A DNA stretch of 53,937 nucleotides from an uncultured bacterium (GCA_903899655.1 CAIUKF010000014.1:1-53937), one strand, 5' to 3'; numbered from the stretch's first letter, positions 24,579-33,975 are shown. Numbers and translations are program-made. Notes: a model not told the origin generated them from the sequence alone.

Positions 24579-25250
24579 TTACAATTCCTCCTTGCGATTG
24601 TTAGTATATATTGTCGATTCTGGAATACTCTTTAAAACTTGAGCTGGCTGGTCTTCAATGGGTGATTCGTAATACAACAAGTCATGAATAATAGCTTTTT
24701 TATTGGCACCAGACGCCTGAATGATAGCCTCGTTGATGCGTGTAATTGCAACCAGGCTAATAGTAATACGTTCAAAGTCATCGCCTTTAAATGATACGGC
24801 AATATCAGTTGATTTAGCGGCCTTGCTGCCAGGTTTGATGCCGGCGGTATGGCCATCGGCGCCCATACCAAAAATTGCGATCGAAAAATCAGCTTTGTTA
24901 AGTTGTTCGGCTATCCATTCGCCAAATAATTTAGTAGTTTTGTCGATATCTTGGCCGATTAATGGGCGATATAAATTAGCGCCAGGCAGGTCTAAACCGC
25001 CGTCGATTAGTTGTTGCCAATTTTCTTCGGCATGTCCAACTTCACCGTATCTTTCATCTGTTAGGCTGACGTATAAATTTGATAAATTAACACCTTTTAA
25101 AATTTTACTGGCCATGATTGAGATTGGAATGCTTGATCCACCTGACATCAAAAATAGCACGCGTTCACCACTGGATAGATGCTTAAATAATTTATTGGCC
25201 AAATCGGTTGCGGCGGCTTCAATTGGAGTGTTGGAATAAATATAATTCAT
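24579..25250 (-). CDS. pgl: 6-phosphogluconolactonase
   Basis: Hydrolyses 6-phosphogluconolactone, linking zwf to gnd. 223 residues of the NagB/DevB type: VLFLMSGGSSIPISIM, YVSLTDERYGEVGHAEENW, AIFGMGADGHTAGIKPGS with the catalytic-region DGHTA, and a conserved RITISLVAI. It precedes gnd on the minus strand with no gap. Together with zwf the oxidative branch is complete within 5 kb. Confidence 0.93.
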   Translation of the reverse strand: MNYIYSNTPIEAAATDLANKLFKHLSSGERVLFLMSGGSSIPISIMASKILKGVNLSNLYVSLTDERYGEVGHAEENWQQLIDGGLDLPGANLYRPLIGQDIDKTTKLFGEWIAEQLNKADFSIAIFGMGADGHTAGIKPGSKAAKSTDIAVSFKGDDFERITISLVAITRINEAIIQASGANKKAIIHDLLYYESPIEDQPAQVLKSIPESTIYTNNRKEEL

Positions 25251-25288
25251 GTTGTATCTATTATACGAGATAAAGCCTTGGTTTTTGC

Positions 25289-25294
25289 TATACT
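25289..25294 (+). promoter_or_regulatory. -10 box of argS (leaderless arrangement)
   Basis: TATACT ends 7 nt before the ATG at 25302. This supports the 25302 start over a TTG/GTG reading that would begin upstream of the -10 box. Confidence 0.55.
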
Positions 25295-25301
25295 TATGTT
25301 A

Positions 25302-26996
25302 ATGGATGCAATAAATTTATCAATTCAAACAGTTATTAGACAGTTATTTAATATCGAACAGGCCGTTCATTTAAGCCGTCCTGACTCAGATTTTGGCGAT
25401 TTTGCGACTAATGTGGCTATGCAGTTGGCAAAACCACTTGGCAAAAATCCGCGCGAAATTGCTGAACAGTTGGCCGAAAGTTTGCGTCAAACCGGTGATT
25501 ATACTGACGTTTCAGTGGCTGGACCTGGTTTTATTAACCTAAAATTGTCATCAAAAAAGTTAGCCGATAACTTGCAGTCTACTTGGTCTGATAAATACGG
25601 TGAAAATAATGATGGCGCCGGTAAAACCGTGGTTGTTGAATATCCCAGTCCAAATATGGCCAAGCCATATAGTGTTGGCCATCTAAGACCTGGTAATCAA
25701 GGTTGGGCCGTCAAGCGATTAATGGAAGCAACTGGCTGGAAAGTGATTACTGATAATCATTTGGGCGATTATGGCGCGCCGTTTGGTATTTGGGTAGTTG
25801 GATTTTTAAAATTTAGTAATGATGAAAAATTGGCAACTGATGGTGTTTACGAATTAGGTCGGGTCTATATCGAAACCAAAAAAGCGTTAAAAGACGAAGA
25901 AGCGACTGGTGGATCTGAATTGGCAAATGAAGTCCAACAGTGGCTGTTGAAACTAGAAAGTGGCGACCAACAAGCGGTTAGTTACAGCCAACGATTTAAT
26001 GAAATTAGTTTGGCTCATATTCATGAAGTTATGAATCGTCTGAAAATATCGACTGATTTTGAACTTGGCGAAGCCTTTTTTGCGCCACAGGGCAAACAAA
26101 TCGTTCAAGATTTGTTAGGTCGGGGGATTGCGATTCAAAATGATGACGGTTCAGTGATTGTGCCGCTTGATGAATTTGGGATTAAAGTGCCGCTGCTGGT
26201 TCAAAAATCGAATGGTGCGGCGCTGTACGCTACAACTGATTTGGCGACAATGATGTATCGCCAAGATAACTGGCATCCTGATCGAATTATTTTGGCAGTT
26301 GGTGCTGAACAACAATTTTATTTTACGCAATTATTTGCGTTAGCTAAAAAACTTGGCATTCAGACCGAAATGGTTCATTTGTGGTTTGGCGTGATCGACC
26401 AATTAAATGACGATGGAACCCGCGAAAAAATGAGCAGCCGCAAAGGCGTTGTGTTGATGGAAGAATTGCTAAATCAAGCCGAGCAAAAAGCCCGCGAAGT
26501 CGTCAAGGACCGTGACGTATCTGGTGACGATATCAAAAAAATTGCACTTGGTGCCATTAAATTTAGTGATTTTATTGCCGATCGTCGCACCAATATTTTG
26601 TTTAGTTGGGATAGTATTTTTGCGTTATCTGGGTTCAGTGGTCCATACGTTCAATATGCCGCTGTTAGGGTGAATAAAATTTTGCATGATAACGAAATTG
26701 CTCAGACTGACATTTCGCAATATGACTGGACGCCTGAAAAATTAGTAATTCTGAAGCTGCTGGAATATCCAGATGTTGTCCGTCTTGCGGCCCGCGATCT
26801 TGAACCGCATAAAATTGCGACCTATTTGTACGAATTAGCTCGTGATTTGAATCGCTATTACGAAACTACGCCGATTGCGGTTGGTGATGTAACTGATATT
26901 CAAAAACAAGCTAGACTTGGATTATTACAAAAAGTTAGTTTAATATTTTCACACGGTCTTGATTTGTTGGGCATTGAAGTGCCCAGCAGTATGTAG
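25302..26996 (+). CDS. argS: Arginyl-tRNA synthetase
   Basis: Class I synthetase charging tRNA-Arg, 564 residues. Evidence: the HIGH-equivalent region EYPSPNMAKPYSVGHLRPGN, the KMSKS-equivalent GTREKMSSRKGVVLMEELL, FSWDSIFALSGFSGPYVQYA, and the DALR anticodon-binding C-terminus with HKIATYLYELARDLNRYYE. The N-terminal Add-1 domain (FGDFATNVAMQLAK) is present. The start is chosen from the -10 position. mscL and orn follow in the same direction. Confidence 0.97.
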   Translation: MDAINLSIQTVIRQLFNIEQAVHLSRPDSDFGDFATNVAMQLAKPLGKNPREIAEQLAESLRQTGDYTDVSVAGPGFINLKLSSKKLADNLQSTWSDKYGENNDGAGKTVVVEYPSPNMAKPYSVGHLRPGNQGWAVKRLMEATGWKVITDNHLGDYGAPFGIWVVGFLKFSNDEKLATDGVYELGRVYIETKKALKDEEATGGSELANEVQQWLLKLESGDQQAVSYSQRFNEISLAHIHEVMNRLKISTDFELGEAFFAPQGKQIVQDLLGRGIAIQNDDGSVIVPLDEFGIKVPLLVQKSNGAALYATTDLATMMYRQDNWHPDRIILAVGAEQQFYFTQLFALAKKLGIQTEMVHLWFGVIDQLNDDGTREKMSSRKGVVLMEELLNQAEQKAREVVKDRDVSGDDIKKIALGAIKFSDFIADRRTNILFSWDSIFALSGFSGPYVQYAAVRVNKILHDNEIAQTDISQYDWTPEKLVILKLLEYPDVVRLAARDLEPHKIATYLYELARDLNRYYETTPIAVGDVTDIQKQARLGLLQKVSLIFSHGLDLLGIEVPSSM

Positions 26997-27029
26997 TCTG
27001 TGGTATCATCAGTTATCAAAAGGAGTATT

Positions 27030-27452
27030 ATGCCAAAAGCAAAAAAATCAGTCAGTAAATCAAAAGTTAAAAAAGTTTCAAAAACAACTAATATTAGCCC
27101 ATTCAGTATTGTTGTAGCGGGCGAGTCACAAATAAAATCTTTCTTTGGGTTTATACGTACTCAGGGGGTTGTTGGACTGGCAGTTGGTTTGGTTTTAGGT
27201 GGTTCGGTCAGTGTCATGGTTAAATCACTGGTTGATAACGTCGTTATGCCGCCACTGGGATTGATATTGGGTTCAGCCGAAGGTATTAAGGGCTTGGCTT
27301 GGACGATAGGGAAAACGGTTAGTGGACAACCGGTTATATTGCGTTACGGAATATTCCTAAATGACACGATTAACTTTATTATTATTGCGTTGGTTGTTTA
27401 TGTTATTGTAAGTTTTCTAAAAATTGAACAATTCGATAAAAAGAAAGATTAA
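27030..27452 (+). CDS. mscL: Large-conductance mechanosensitive channel MscL
   Basis: 140 residues; forms a homopentameric pore that opens under membrane tension to release solutes. A Lys/Ser-rich N-terminal extension of about 30 residues precedes the family core FFGFIRTQGVVGLAVGLVLGG (TM1 with its Gly-rich pore constriction), VVMPPLGLILG, and TM2 TINFIIIALVVYVIVSFLKI. The periplasmic loop is short. The Met at 27030 follows AAAAGGAG, so the 10 extra upstream codons are not used. Two bases separate it from orn. Confidence 0.93.
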   Translation: MPKAKKSVSKSKVKKVSKTTNISPFSIVVAGESQIKSFFGFIRTQGVVGLAVGLVLGGSVSVMVKSLVDNVVMPPLGLILGSAEGIKGLAWTIGKTVSGQPVILRYGIFLNDTINFIIIALVVYVIVSFLKIEQFDKKKD

Positions 27453-27454
27453 CT

Positions 27455-28000
27455 ATGTCGAAAAAAACTTTTGCAAAAATTTTGTGGCTTGATCTAGAGA
27501 TGACCGGTTTGTCGGCGAATGACGATCTGATACTCGAAGTTGCCGCAATTGCAACCGATTGGGATTTTAACGAAATCGCGACTTATCATGGCATTGTAAA
27601 AAACAAAACCAGAGTCTTGAATAAGCGTTTGGCGGCTAATTCGGCTTTTTGGGATTATCACACTGACTCCCGGGATGGTTTGATTGAACAAAATCAACAC
27701 GGCAAAAAATTAACTGAAATTGAGGCCGAAATATTGGCGTTTATCGATGAACATTTCAAGTCAGACAAGCCAGTTTTGTTGGGCGGAAATTCTATCCATA
27801 TGGACAGGCGATTTATCGTTGCCAACTGGCCTAAATTTGATGCCAGGTTACATTATCGAATGCTAGATGTCAGTGCTTGGAAAGTTGTGTTTGATGGCAA
27901 ATACAAAAAGAAATTTGTTAAGCCAGACGAACATCGAGCCCTAGACGACATCCGTGGTAGTATCATGGAACTAAAGTATTATTTGACCAAAATTAAATAG
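27455..28000 (+). CDS. orn: Oligoribonuclease (DEDDh 3'-5' exonuclease)
   Basis: 181 residues; degrades 2-5 nt RNA fragments at the end of mRNA decay. All DEDDh residues are visible: ILWLDLEMTGL, HMDRRFI, YRMLDVSAWK and EHRALDDIRGSIMEL. Length matches E. coli Orn (181). Probably co-transcribed with mscL. Confidence 0.95.
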   Translation: MSKKTFAKILWLDLEMTGLSANDDLILEVAAIATDWDFNEIATYHGIVKNKTRVLNKRLAANSAFWDYHTDSRDGLIEQNQHGKKLTEIEAEILAFIDEHFKSDKPVLLGGNSIHMDRRFIVANWPKFDARLHYRMLDVSAWKVVFDGKYKKKFVKPDEHRALDDIRGSIMELKYYLTKIK

Positions 28001-28018
28001 TGCTACAATAAAACTAAT

Positions 28019-29245
28019 ATGCAAAGCATAACAAATGGGCACAGTGGCAAACGTATCTGGGTCATAATAATTGCTTTGATACTAGTTGTTGGTCTTATTG
28101 TGGCGGGATACTGGTTTGTCATTAAGCCAGCTGTTTCACATAATACTGTCGATAAAAAAGTGACAGTTGTAAAACCGAAGCCCCAGCCTACGATTATTAG
28201 TTCAAATGTACTATTTACGGGTAATACTTATTGGGGCCGATATATCAATGATTGGTCAATGGCTAGTCCGCTGAAATATGCCTATCCTTTTTCGCGTTTA
28301 AATGAATTTAATCGCGACCAATATAATGCTTGGATTTCGGGGTTAGAATGTCCAACTGTGGCTGGCGTGAATATGACTTCAGCCCAAGAGGATGATACTT
28401 TATCGTTTAATTGCTCGCCAAGTTATCTGCCTGAAGCGGCTAAATGGTTTACGGCTTTTACTTTGGCTAATAATCATACTGATAATCAGGGAATTGATGG
28501 TTTCACCGAGACAAAACAGCAGCTTGAAAAAGCCGGAATTCAATATTTTGGGCATTACGACCCCAGATCAATTGATGATATTTGTGAGGTTATTGGCTTG
28601 CCGGTGACAGTCACAAGTGACGATGAGTCAATTACGTCAGGTAATTTGCCAGTTGCGCTGTGCGGCTATCACGCTGTATTTCGTATTCCAACGCCCGAGT
28701 CAGTGGCTGTGATGCAAAAGTATAGTAAATATATGCCAGTGATTGCGATGCCGCACATGGGCGCTGAATATAAACCGGCAGCCGATCAATTAAAGGTTGA
28801 TTTTTATCACAGCTTAATCGACAGTGGGGCCGATATGGTATTGGGCGACCACCCGCATTGGATTCAAAATTCTGAAAGCTACAAAGGTCATTTAATTGTT
28901 TATTCGATGGGCAATTTTATCTTTGACCAACAGGATTCGATCGAAGTATCACGGTCGGCTGCTATTAATGTAGTTATGAAAACTGGCGACAATAAAACCG
29001 ATTTATTAAAAAAATGGTTAAAGTTAGGTGATAGCTGCATTGCCTTTAAAGATGATTGTTTAGCCCAAGCCGAAGCTCAAGGATTAACAAAATTAAACAT
29101 AAATTATCAATTTGGTGTAGTTGGCACAAATGATGCTGGCAAGATAGTAAAACCAGCTACAATCGATCAACAGAATAGTATTTTGCAACGTTTAGATTGG
29201 TCGTCGACGATAAAAAATTTGCTTCCACCATACAGTAGTCTGTAG
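28019..29245 (+). CDS. CapA-like membrane-anchored metallophosphoesterase-fold protein
   Basis: 408 residues. An N-terminal helix (about 14-36) anchors a large extracytoplasmic domain of the CapA/PgsA superfamily, related to poly-gamma-glutamate capsule synthesis and metallophosphatases. Motifs: LFTGNTYWGR at the usual metal-site start (canonical GD.. reads GN), ANNHTDNQGIDGF, MPHMGAEYKP, DMVLGDHPHWIQ and VYSMGNFIFDQ. The first metal-binding Asp appears to be Asn. TACAAT ends 9 nt before the ATG. The actual substrate is unknown; CapA homologues are common in CPR without other capsule genes. Confidence 0.85.
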   Translation: MQSITNGHSGKRIWVIIIALILVVGLIVAGYWFVIKPAVSHNTVDKKVTVVKPKPQPTIISSNVLFTGNTYWGRYINDWSMASPLKYAYPFSRLNEFNRDQYNAWISGLECPTVAGVNMTSAQEDDTLSFNCSPSYLPEAAKWFTAFTLANNHTDNQGIDGFTETKQQLEKAGIQYFGHYDPRSIDDICEVIGLPVTVTSDDESITSGNLPVALCGYHAVFRIPTPESVAVMQKYSKYMPVIAMPHMGAEYKPAADQLKVDFYHSLIDSGADMVLGDHPHWIQNSESYKGHLIVYSMGNFIFDQQDSIEVSRSAAINVVMKTGDNKTDLLKKWLKLGDSCIAFKDDCLAQAEAQGLTKLNINYQFGVVGTNDAGKIVKPATIDQQNSILQRLDWSSTIKNLLPPYSSL

Positions 29246-29254
29246 AATAGATTT

Positions 29255-29593
29255 ATGACACATAAAGAAATCGAAGATTACATACTCAGTTTTCCAAATT
29301 CATGGTTGGATTTTCCGTTTGGCGAAGGCACATCGGTATATAAAATCGGTCATACCGAAACTGGTGGTGGCAAAATGTTTGCGCTGATTGCCGACAACAC
29401 TAATCCGCTGCGGGTTAGTCTAAAATGTGACCCTTTGCTGGCCGAGAAGCTACGTGAAGATTACGAAACAGTACTGCCCGGCTATCACTTGAACAAAAAA
29501 CACTGGAACACAATTATTTGCACAGGCCAGGTGCCAGATGACGAATTAAAAAGTTTGGTTTCGATTAGCTATAATTTAGTCAATGCTGATTAA
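29255..29593 (+). CDS. MmcQ/YjbR family protein
   Basis: 112 residues with the CyaY-like alpha/beta fold of MmcQ/YjbR: DYILSFPNSWLDFPFGEGTS, KMFALIADNTNPLRVSLKCD, and LPGYHLNKKHWNTI. The family is small, cytoplasmic and often labelled DNA-binding; its role is not settled. It follows the capA-like gene by 9 bp and overlaps the convergent gene by 4 bp. Confidence 0.9.
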   Translation: MTHKEIEDYILSFPNSWLDFPFGEGTSVYKIGHTETGGGKMFALIADNTNPLRVSLKCDPLLAEKLREDYETVLPGYHLNKKHWNTIICTGQVPDDELKSLVSISYNLVNAD

Positions 29594-30201
29594 AGCGTAG
29601 GATCTTGAAAATCGCTAAATTGTTTTTGAATTGGTTCCAGGTTTGTAATATTGTCACTTAGGTATGTTTTTAAACTAGAACTACTGGTGCTGTTTTCGAT
29701 TTGGTTCATCAAAATTAATATATTTTCCAATTGAGTTGCCATTTCTTGGGCGTAAATGCGGTCGTATTTAACATTCAATCTGGCGTCTTCTAATCTAGCC
29801 ATCATAGCATCGGTCGATTCGGTGGCGACAACTGATTTGCTAAGTTTATCAATTTTAATTCCATCCTTGGTTAGGATTGGTGTGATGTCGCGGACAGAAT
29901 TTATCAGTAGGCTACTAAGAGTGGCGTTAATAGCACGTAATTGGCTGCTTTTCATCTTGGTTTTTGCATCATCAACTACGCTAGCGGTGGCTGTTAACCT
30001 GGCTGCTAGACGTTCAGTTGGTTTAATGCCACCCGACATAAGACTGGCGACGATGATTGTGACGATTAATAATACGATAATGCCAATGCCACCCAACAGT
30101 AGTGGCTGTTTGTTGAACAAATTAATTTTATGCGTCTGATTTGGCGCAATTTGATTTAGGTAATCGACAGGAAGTGGTTGTTTGTTGTCATTGGGATACA
30201 T
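29590..30201 (-). CDS. Hypothetical single-pass membrane protein with helical extracytoplasmic domain
   Basis: 203 residues: a polar N-terminus of about 30 residues, one transmembrane helix (residues 34-52, LGGIGIIVLLIVTIIVASL), then a mainly helical domain rich in Ala, Thr, Asp and Leu with no Cys. The helices are amphipathic and may form a coiled-coil bundle. Not recognised. It is divergent from dnaG. Confidence 0.72.
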   Translation of the reverse strand: MYPNDNKQPLPVDYLNQIAPNQTHKINLFNKQPLLLGGIGIIVLLIVTIIVASLMSGGIKPTERLAARLTATASVVDDAKTKMKSSQLRAINATLSSLLINSVRDITPILTKDGIKIDKLSKSVVATESTDAMMARLEDARLNVKYDRIYAQEMATQLENILILMNQIENSTSSSSLKTYLSDNITNLEPIQKQFSDFQDPTL

Positions 30202-30264
30202 ACTATTGCTATTTAAGCATAAACGGATGGATTATCAAAATATCGGTCAACTCTTGCCGTTTGC

Positions 30265-30293
30265 TTTGAGTTATGTCCTAACAGAGGTATAAT
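30265..30293 (+). promoter_or_regulatory. Promoter of dnaG-rpoD
   Basis: TTTGAG (30265-30270), 17 bp, TATAAT (30288-30293). The -10 ends 6 nt before the dnaG ATG, so the transcript should be leaderless. Confidence 0.7.
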
Positions 30294-30299
30294 AATATT

Positions 30300-32048
30300 A
30301 TGCAAGATGCCAAAGAGGAAGTTAGGGCGCGGCTGAATATCGAGGACGTGATTGGTGAATACGTTCCTCTTAAACGTGCCGGCCGAAACTTTCGTGGCCT
30401 CAGCCCATTTAGTGGCGAAAAAACGCCAAGTTTTTACGTCAGTCCTGACAAACATATTTGGCATGACTTTTCGTCCAACAAGGGTGGCGATGTCTTTACA
30501 TTTATTATGGAAGTTGAAGGTGTTGATTTTCGGTCGGCCCTGGAAATGTTGGCGCGCAAAGCTGGTGTTGATTTAACGATATATGACACCAAAGGCAGCC
30601 AAGAGATTGCCCAGCGAAAAAAAAGGCTATTACAGGCCCATGATTTAGCTGCCAATTATTACCAACAAAGTTTAATTAAAAACCAACACGCCATGGAGTA
30701 TGTCTTTGGCAAACGCAAACTTAGCAAAAAAATCGTGACAGATTTTAGAATCGGCTATGCGCCAACCAGTGGCGATGCTTTGGTGCAATTTTTAACTAAA
30801 AAAGGTTTTACCAAAAACGAATTATCACAGGCTGGGCTAGTCAATCAATACGGCGGTGATTTATTCCGCGGTCGCATGATGGTGTCATTGATGGACGGCA
30901 CGGGACAGGTAATTGGTTTTACGGGTCGCATTATTGTTGATGATGACAAAGCGCCAAAATATCTAAATACGCCACAAACTTTGCTGTACGACAAAGGCCG
31001 ACACGTCTTTGGTTTGTCGCAAGCCAAAGAATCAATTAGGACGGGTGATTATTCGGTAATCGTCGAGGGCAACTTGGACGTTATTAGCAGTCATCAAGTC
31101 GGCATTAATCAAGTTGTAGCAACCGCCGGCACGGCAATGACTGAACACCATTTGCGGGCCCTGGTGCGCCTCAGCAGTCATATTCGTTTGGCGTTTGATA
31201 GCGACAAAGCCGGCCTGGCGGCGACTGAGCGTTCGATTCCGATTGCTCAAAATGTTGGCGTTGATTTGACGATTATTACGCTGCCTGGTGGCGCCAAAGA
31301 CCCAGATGAATTGATTCAAACCGACCCTAAATTATGGCAGCAGGCGATTGATAACGCCGAACCAGCGGTCGATTGGCTGTTAAAGCAATATGCTTTGCGT
31401 GAAGACCTGCAAACAGCGGCTGGCAAACGTCGATTTACGACTGTAGCGCTGGATTTAGTACGATTGCTGACCGATTCGGTTGAACAAGAATATTATTTGA
31501 TTAAAATTGCCAAAATTAGTGATTCGTCGGTTGATGCGCTGAAAGAAAAATTGGATAGTGGCGTCAAAAAGTCCGAAAGGTCATACAAAGTGCCAGTTTC
31601 GCAATCTGATGTCTTACACGACCCAGCCTCATATCAAGACAACTTATTGGCGGTAGCACTGATTGATGGCGCAACCCATGAATTGTTTAAATTAGTCGAT
31701 ATTCAGACCTTTACGGGCGATGAAAGGCAAGCCGTTGCTAAATATTTGTCTGAATGTGGCGGCAAACCTGTTCGCGATACACCTGAAAGCTTGCAAAATT
31801 ATGATATCTATGTAAAAATATTACTATTAAGGGCCGACGCTCGATATGCCGAATGGAACGACCAAGATCGTTACTTTGAAACGGCACGATTGCTCCGCCA
31901 AGTTGCCACCGAGCACAAGAAAAAGCAAAAAGAAATATTAACTGAAAAATTACGCGACCTAGAATTATTAGGTGACGACGTTCAAGCTAACGAAATTCGA
32001 TCTCAATTAAACAATCTAATCAAGGAGATACAAAGTGGTAAAAGATAA
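30300..32048 (+). CDS. dnaG: DNA primase with zinc ribbon lacking its ligands
   Basis: 582 residues; makes RNA primers at the replication fork. The N-terminal CHC2-type domain keeps its fold but not its metal site: the canonical CPFH reads SPFS (Ser35, Ser38) and HCFGC reads HDFSS (Asp56, Ser59), while [17 protein letters not shown] otherwise matches well. The TOPRIM catalytic core is intact ([22 protein letters not shown]), as is the preceding [13 protein letters not shown]. The C-terminal helicase-binding region is present but diverged. rpoD overlaps its end by 14 bp, a reduced form of the classical macromolecular synthesis operon. Confidence 0.95.
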   Translation: MQDAKEEVRARLNIEDVIGEYVPLKRAGRNFRGLSPFSGEKTPSFYVSPDKHIWHDFSSNKGGDVFTFIMEVEGVDFRSALEMLARKAGVDLTIYDTKGSQEIAQRKKRLLQAHDLAANYYQQSLIKNQHAMEYVFGKRKLSKKIVTDFRIGYAPTSGDALVQFLTKKGFTKNELSQAGLVNQYGGDLFRGRMMVSLMDGTGQVIGFTGRIIVDDDKAPKYLNTPQTLLYDKGRHVFGLSQAKESIRTGDYSVIVEGNLDVISSHQVGINQVVATAGTAMTEHHLRALVRLSSHIRLAFDSDKAGLAATERSIPIAQNVGVDLTIITLPGGAKDPDELIQTDPKLWQQAIDNAEPAVDWLLKQYALREDLQTAAGKRRFTTVALDLVRLLTDSVEQEYYLIKIAKISDSSVDALKEKLDSGVKKSERSYKVPVSQSDVLHDPASYQDNLLAVALIDGATHELFKLVDIQTFTGDERQAVAKYLSECGGKPVRDTPESLQNYDIYVKILLLRADARYAEWNDQDRYFETARLLRQVATEHKKKQKEILTEKLRDLELLGDDVQANEIRSQLNNLIKEIQSGKR

Positions 32049-33072
32049 AAAAGTAGTTAATGACGACGAAGATATTGTATTGACTCCAGACGTGCTGGAA
32101 GCGATTGAATCAATTGAAGATTTGGAAGTGATTGATATTCCACTTGCCAACATTGACGGTCCCGCACCCGATGAATTGATTGACGAAGAAGAGGACGACG
32201 AAGACACCTTAAACAAAGGTCAATATTTTGATGATGCCAGTGATGACAGCGTCCGTTTATATTTGCGCGAAATCGGCAAAATTCCTTTGCTAAATTCTGA
32301 AGATGAACTTGCCTTGGCACTACGCGTTGTGGCCGGTGATAAAAAAGCCAAAGACAAAATGGCCGAAGCTAACATGCGTTTAGTTGTTTCGATTGCTAAA
32401 CGTTACAGTGGCCGTGGTCTGGACTTTTTGGATTTAATTCAAGAGGGAAATACTGGTTTGCTGCGCGCCGTTGAAAAATTTGATCCAGACAAGGGTTTTA
32501 AATTCAGTACTTACGCAACTTGGTGGATTCGCCAAGCGATTACGCGTGCCATTGCTGACCAAGCTCGTACGATTCGTATTCCGGTTCACATGGTTGAAAC
32601 AATCAACAAATTATTGCGCACCCAACGTCGCATGACCCAAGAATTAAACCGTGAGCCAACTATCGAAGAACTAGGCAAGGAACTTGAAATGGAACCTGCC
32701 AAAGTTGAATATGTTATCAAAATCAAACAAGACATCTCGTCACTAGACGCTGGTGTTGGTCGCGATGGTGAAGACGAAGACTCAGTCCTCGGTGATTTTA
32801 TCGAAGACGGCGACAGTGCAACCCCTGAAGAATCAGCCACTTCACAATTATTAAAAGAACAAGTTCAATCTGTCTTGTCGTCATTATCTGATCGCGAACA
32901 AAAAATTGTCAAAATGCGTTTTGGATTGGAAAATGGCAAGTCACACACCTTAGAGGAAGTCGGTCGTGAATTCGCCGTCACTCGCGAACGTATTCGCCAA
33001 ATCGAAGCTAAAGCCCTCGCTAAACTACGCAAACACAAAGACGCCAAAAAATTGCACGAATATTTGGGATAG
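32035..33072 (+). CDS. rpoD: RNA polymerase primary sigma factor (sigma-70, RpoD/SigA)
   Basis: 345 residues; directs promoter recognition. GTG start at 32035 preceded by AAGGAG inside dnaG. An acidic N-terminal stretch (about 60 residues, very rich in Asp/Glu) precedes region 1.2 ([17 protein letters not shown]). Region 2 includes [20 protein letters not shown] and [18 protein letters not shown], region 3 [11 protein letters not shown], and region 4.2 [19 protein letters not shown]. Region 4.2 keeps the residues that read TTGACA, and region 2.4 those that read TATAAT, in line with the promoters seen here. Confidence 0.97.
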   Translation: MVKDKKVVNDDEDIVLTPDVLEAIESIEDLEVIDIPLANIDGPAPDELIDEEEDDEDTLNKGQYFDDASDDSVRLYLREIGKIPLLNSEDELALALRVVAGDKKAKDKMAEANMRLVVSIAKRYSGRGLDFLDLIQEGNTGLLRAVEKFDPDKGFKFSTYATWWIRQAITRAIADQARTIRIPVHMVETINKLLRTQRRMTQELNREPTIEELGKELEMEPAKVEYVIKIKQDISSLDAGVGRDGEDEDSVLGDFIEDGDSATPEESATSQLLKEQVQSVLSSLSDREQKIVKMRFGLENGKSHTLEEVGREFAVTRERIRQIEAKALAKLRKHKDAKKLHEYLG

Positions 33073-33209
33073 TTCAGCTTTTCTGCCGTCCATCACCACT
33101 ATATTAATACAAATGGCCACTTTACGTGTGACCCTTTCGGGCCAGCACGTGGCGCTTGGCCTCCGCTACCACTTCGCATCCATCTGTATAAACATAGTGG
33201 AGCTGGACT
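33071..33209. ncRNA. Long imperfect hairpin after rpoD (candidate structured RNA or complex terminator)
   Basis: Nested pairing: AGTTCAGCT (33071-33079) with AGCTGGACT (33201-33209), CCACTAT (33096-33102) with ATAGTGG (33194-33200), GGCCA (33115-33119) with TGGCC (33157-33161), ACGTG (33124-33128) with CACGT (33146-33150), and CCC/GGG closing a TTTC loop (GAAA on the minus strand). The rest of the 303-bp gap to 33375 holds structured element B and no gene. I tried SRP and 6S RNA and could match neither. Direction unknown. Confidence 0.45.
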
Positions 33210-33263
33210 TAATTGCGCATAGATTTAAAAGTTAAGCATATTTTAGTGTAAAGCAAATTTCAA

Positions 33264-33351
33264 CGGGTGACGTTCGGCGGGGTGGCCCCAATTTACTACA
33301 AAATGGTAATCCATTTTTATAAATTAGGGGCGGAACGGACGGCAGGACCCG
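33264..33351. ncRNA. Structured intergenic element B (paralogue of 20574-20688)
   Basis: 88 nt between the convergent rpoD and kinase genes, starting CGGGTGACGT and ending GGCAGGACCCG exactly like the core of element A. P1 is CGGGT/ACCCG, P2 GTTC/GAAC, P3 CCCC/GGGG extended by AATTTA/TAAATT, and the apical stem AAAATGG/CCATTTT with a TAAT loop. Stems P2, P3 extension and the apical stem differ in sequence from element A yet remain paired, the signature of a conserved structure. Lying between gene ends, it is not a riboswitch for either neighbour. Confidence 0.55.
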
Positions 33352-33375
33352 TATAAGTCACGATGTTATTTATCG

Positions 33376-33951
33376 TTAAACAATAAACTCAATTTCATCC
33401 AAAACTGTATCAATTTGTTGATGCAGTTGTTCGATATCGCCGTCATTAATAATATAATGGTCGGCAATCGCAATTGGTCCGCCTTTTTCCAAATTCTCAA
33501 TCTCGGCCCAATCGCGTTGGTCGGCTTCAAATTGTGATAGTGGGCGAACAGGGCGATTTAACAAACGTCGGTGACGCAACCGGCGAGGTGCGACAATGGC
33601 AATCAAAATTAGTTCGCCCGGAAAAGCGCTTTTTAAGGCCTTATATTCAGTCCAACTGTATAATCCGTCGGCTACAATTCGGTGTTGACCTGATGCAATT
33701 AAATCACGAATTTGGGTAATAATGCGCTGAGCAACAAAATCTTTGCCTTCTTTGGCACGTAATTCTTCGCGAAACATTTTTTCATTTTCTTGGGTATGGT
33801 CTAAACCTGCTTGAGTCAAAGCGTCCAAAATAACGCCACCAAAATAAACTTTTGGATAACCTTTTTCAGTAATATAATTAGCGGCTGAACTTTTTCCGGC
33901 ACCGGCCAAACCGACAAATGCGACTATCTTAATTTTTCGGGTATTAATCAT
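33376..33951 (-). CDS. P-loop nucleotide kinase, dephospho-CoA kinase-like
   Basis: 191 residues. P-loop VAFVGLAGAGKSSAANYI (11-28), then FGGVILDAL, a lid-like stretch VAPRRLRHRRLLNRP, and a C-terminal YIINDGDIEQLHQQIDTVL similar to CoaE-type and archaeal adenylate/dephospho-CoA kinases. It may phosphorylate dephospho-CoA in the last step of CoA synthesis, but the AAA_17/18-type kinase group is broad and I would not fix the substrate. Divergent from polA across a repeat-rich spacer. Confidence 0.75.
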   Translation of the reverse strand: MINTRKIKIVAFVGLAGAGKSSAANYITEKGYPKVYFGGVILDALTQAGLDHTQENEKMFREELRAKEGKDFVAQRIITQIRDLIASGQHRIVADGLYSWTEYKALKSAFPGELILIAIVAPRRLRHRRLLNRPVRPLSQFEADQRDWAEIENLEKGGPIAIADHYIINDGDIEQLHQQIDTVLDEIEFIV

Positions 33952-33975
33952 ATAATTAATTGTAACAGATTAGGT

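Noticed and set aside
33071-33209. SRP (4.5S) or 6S RNA
   Set aside because: The SRP domain IV signature (GGAA loop with AGCA internal loop) is absent on both strands, and the hairpin lacks the 6S open central bubble.
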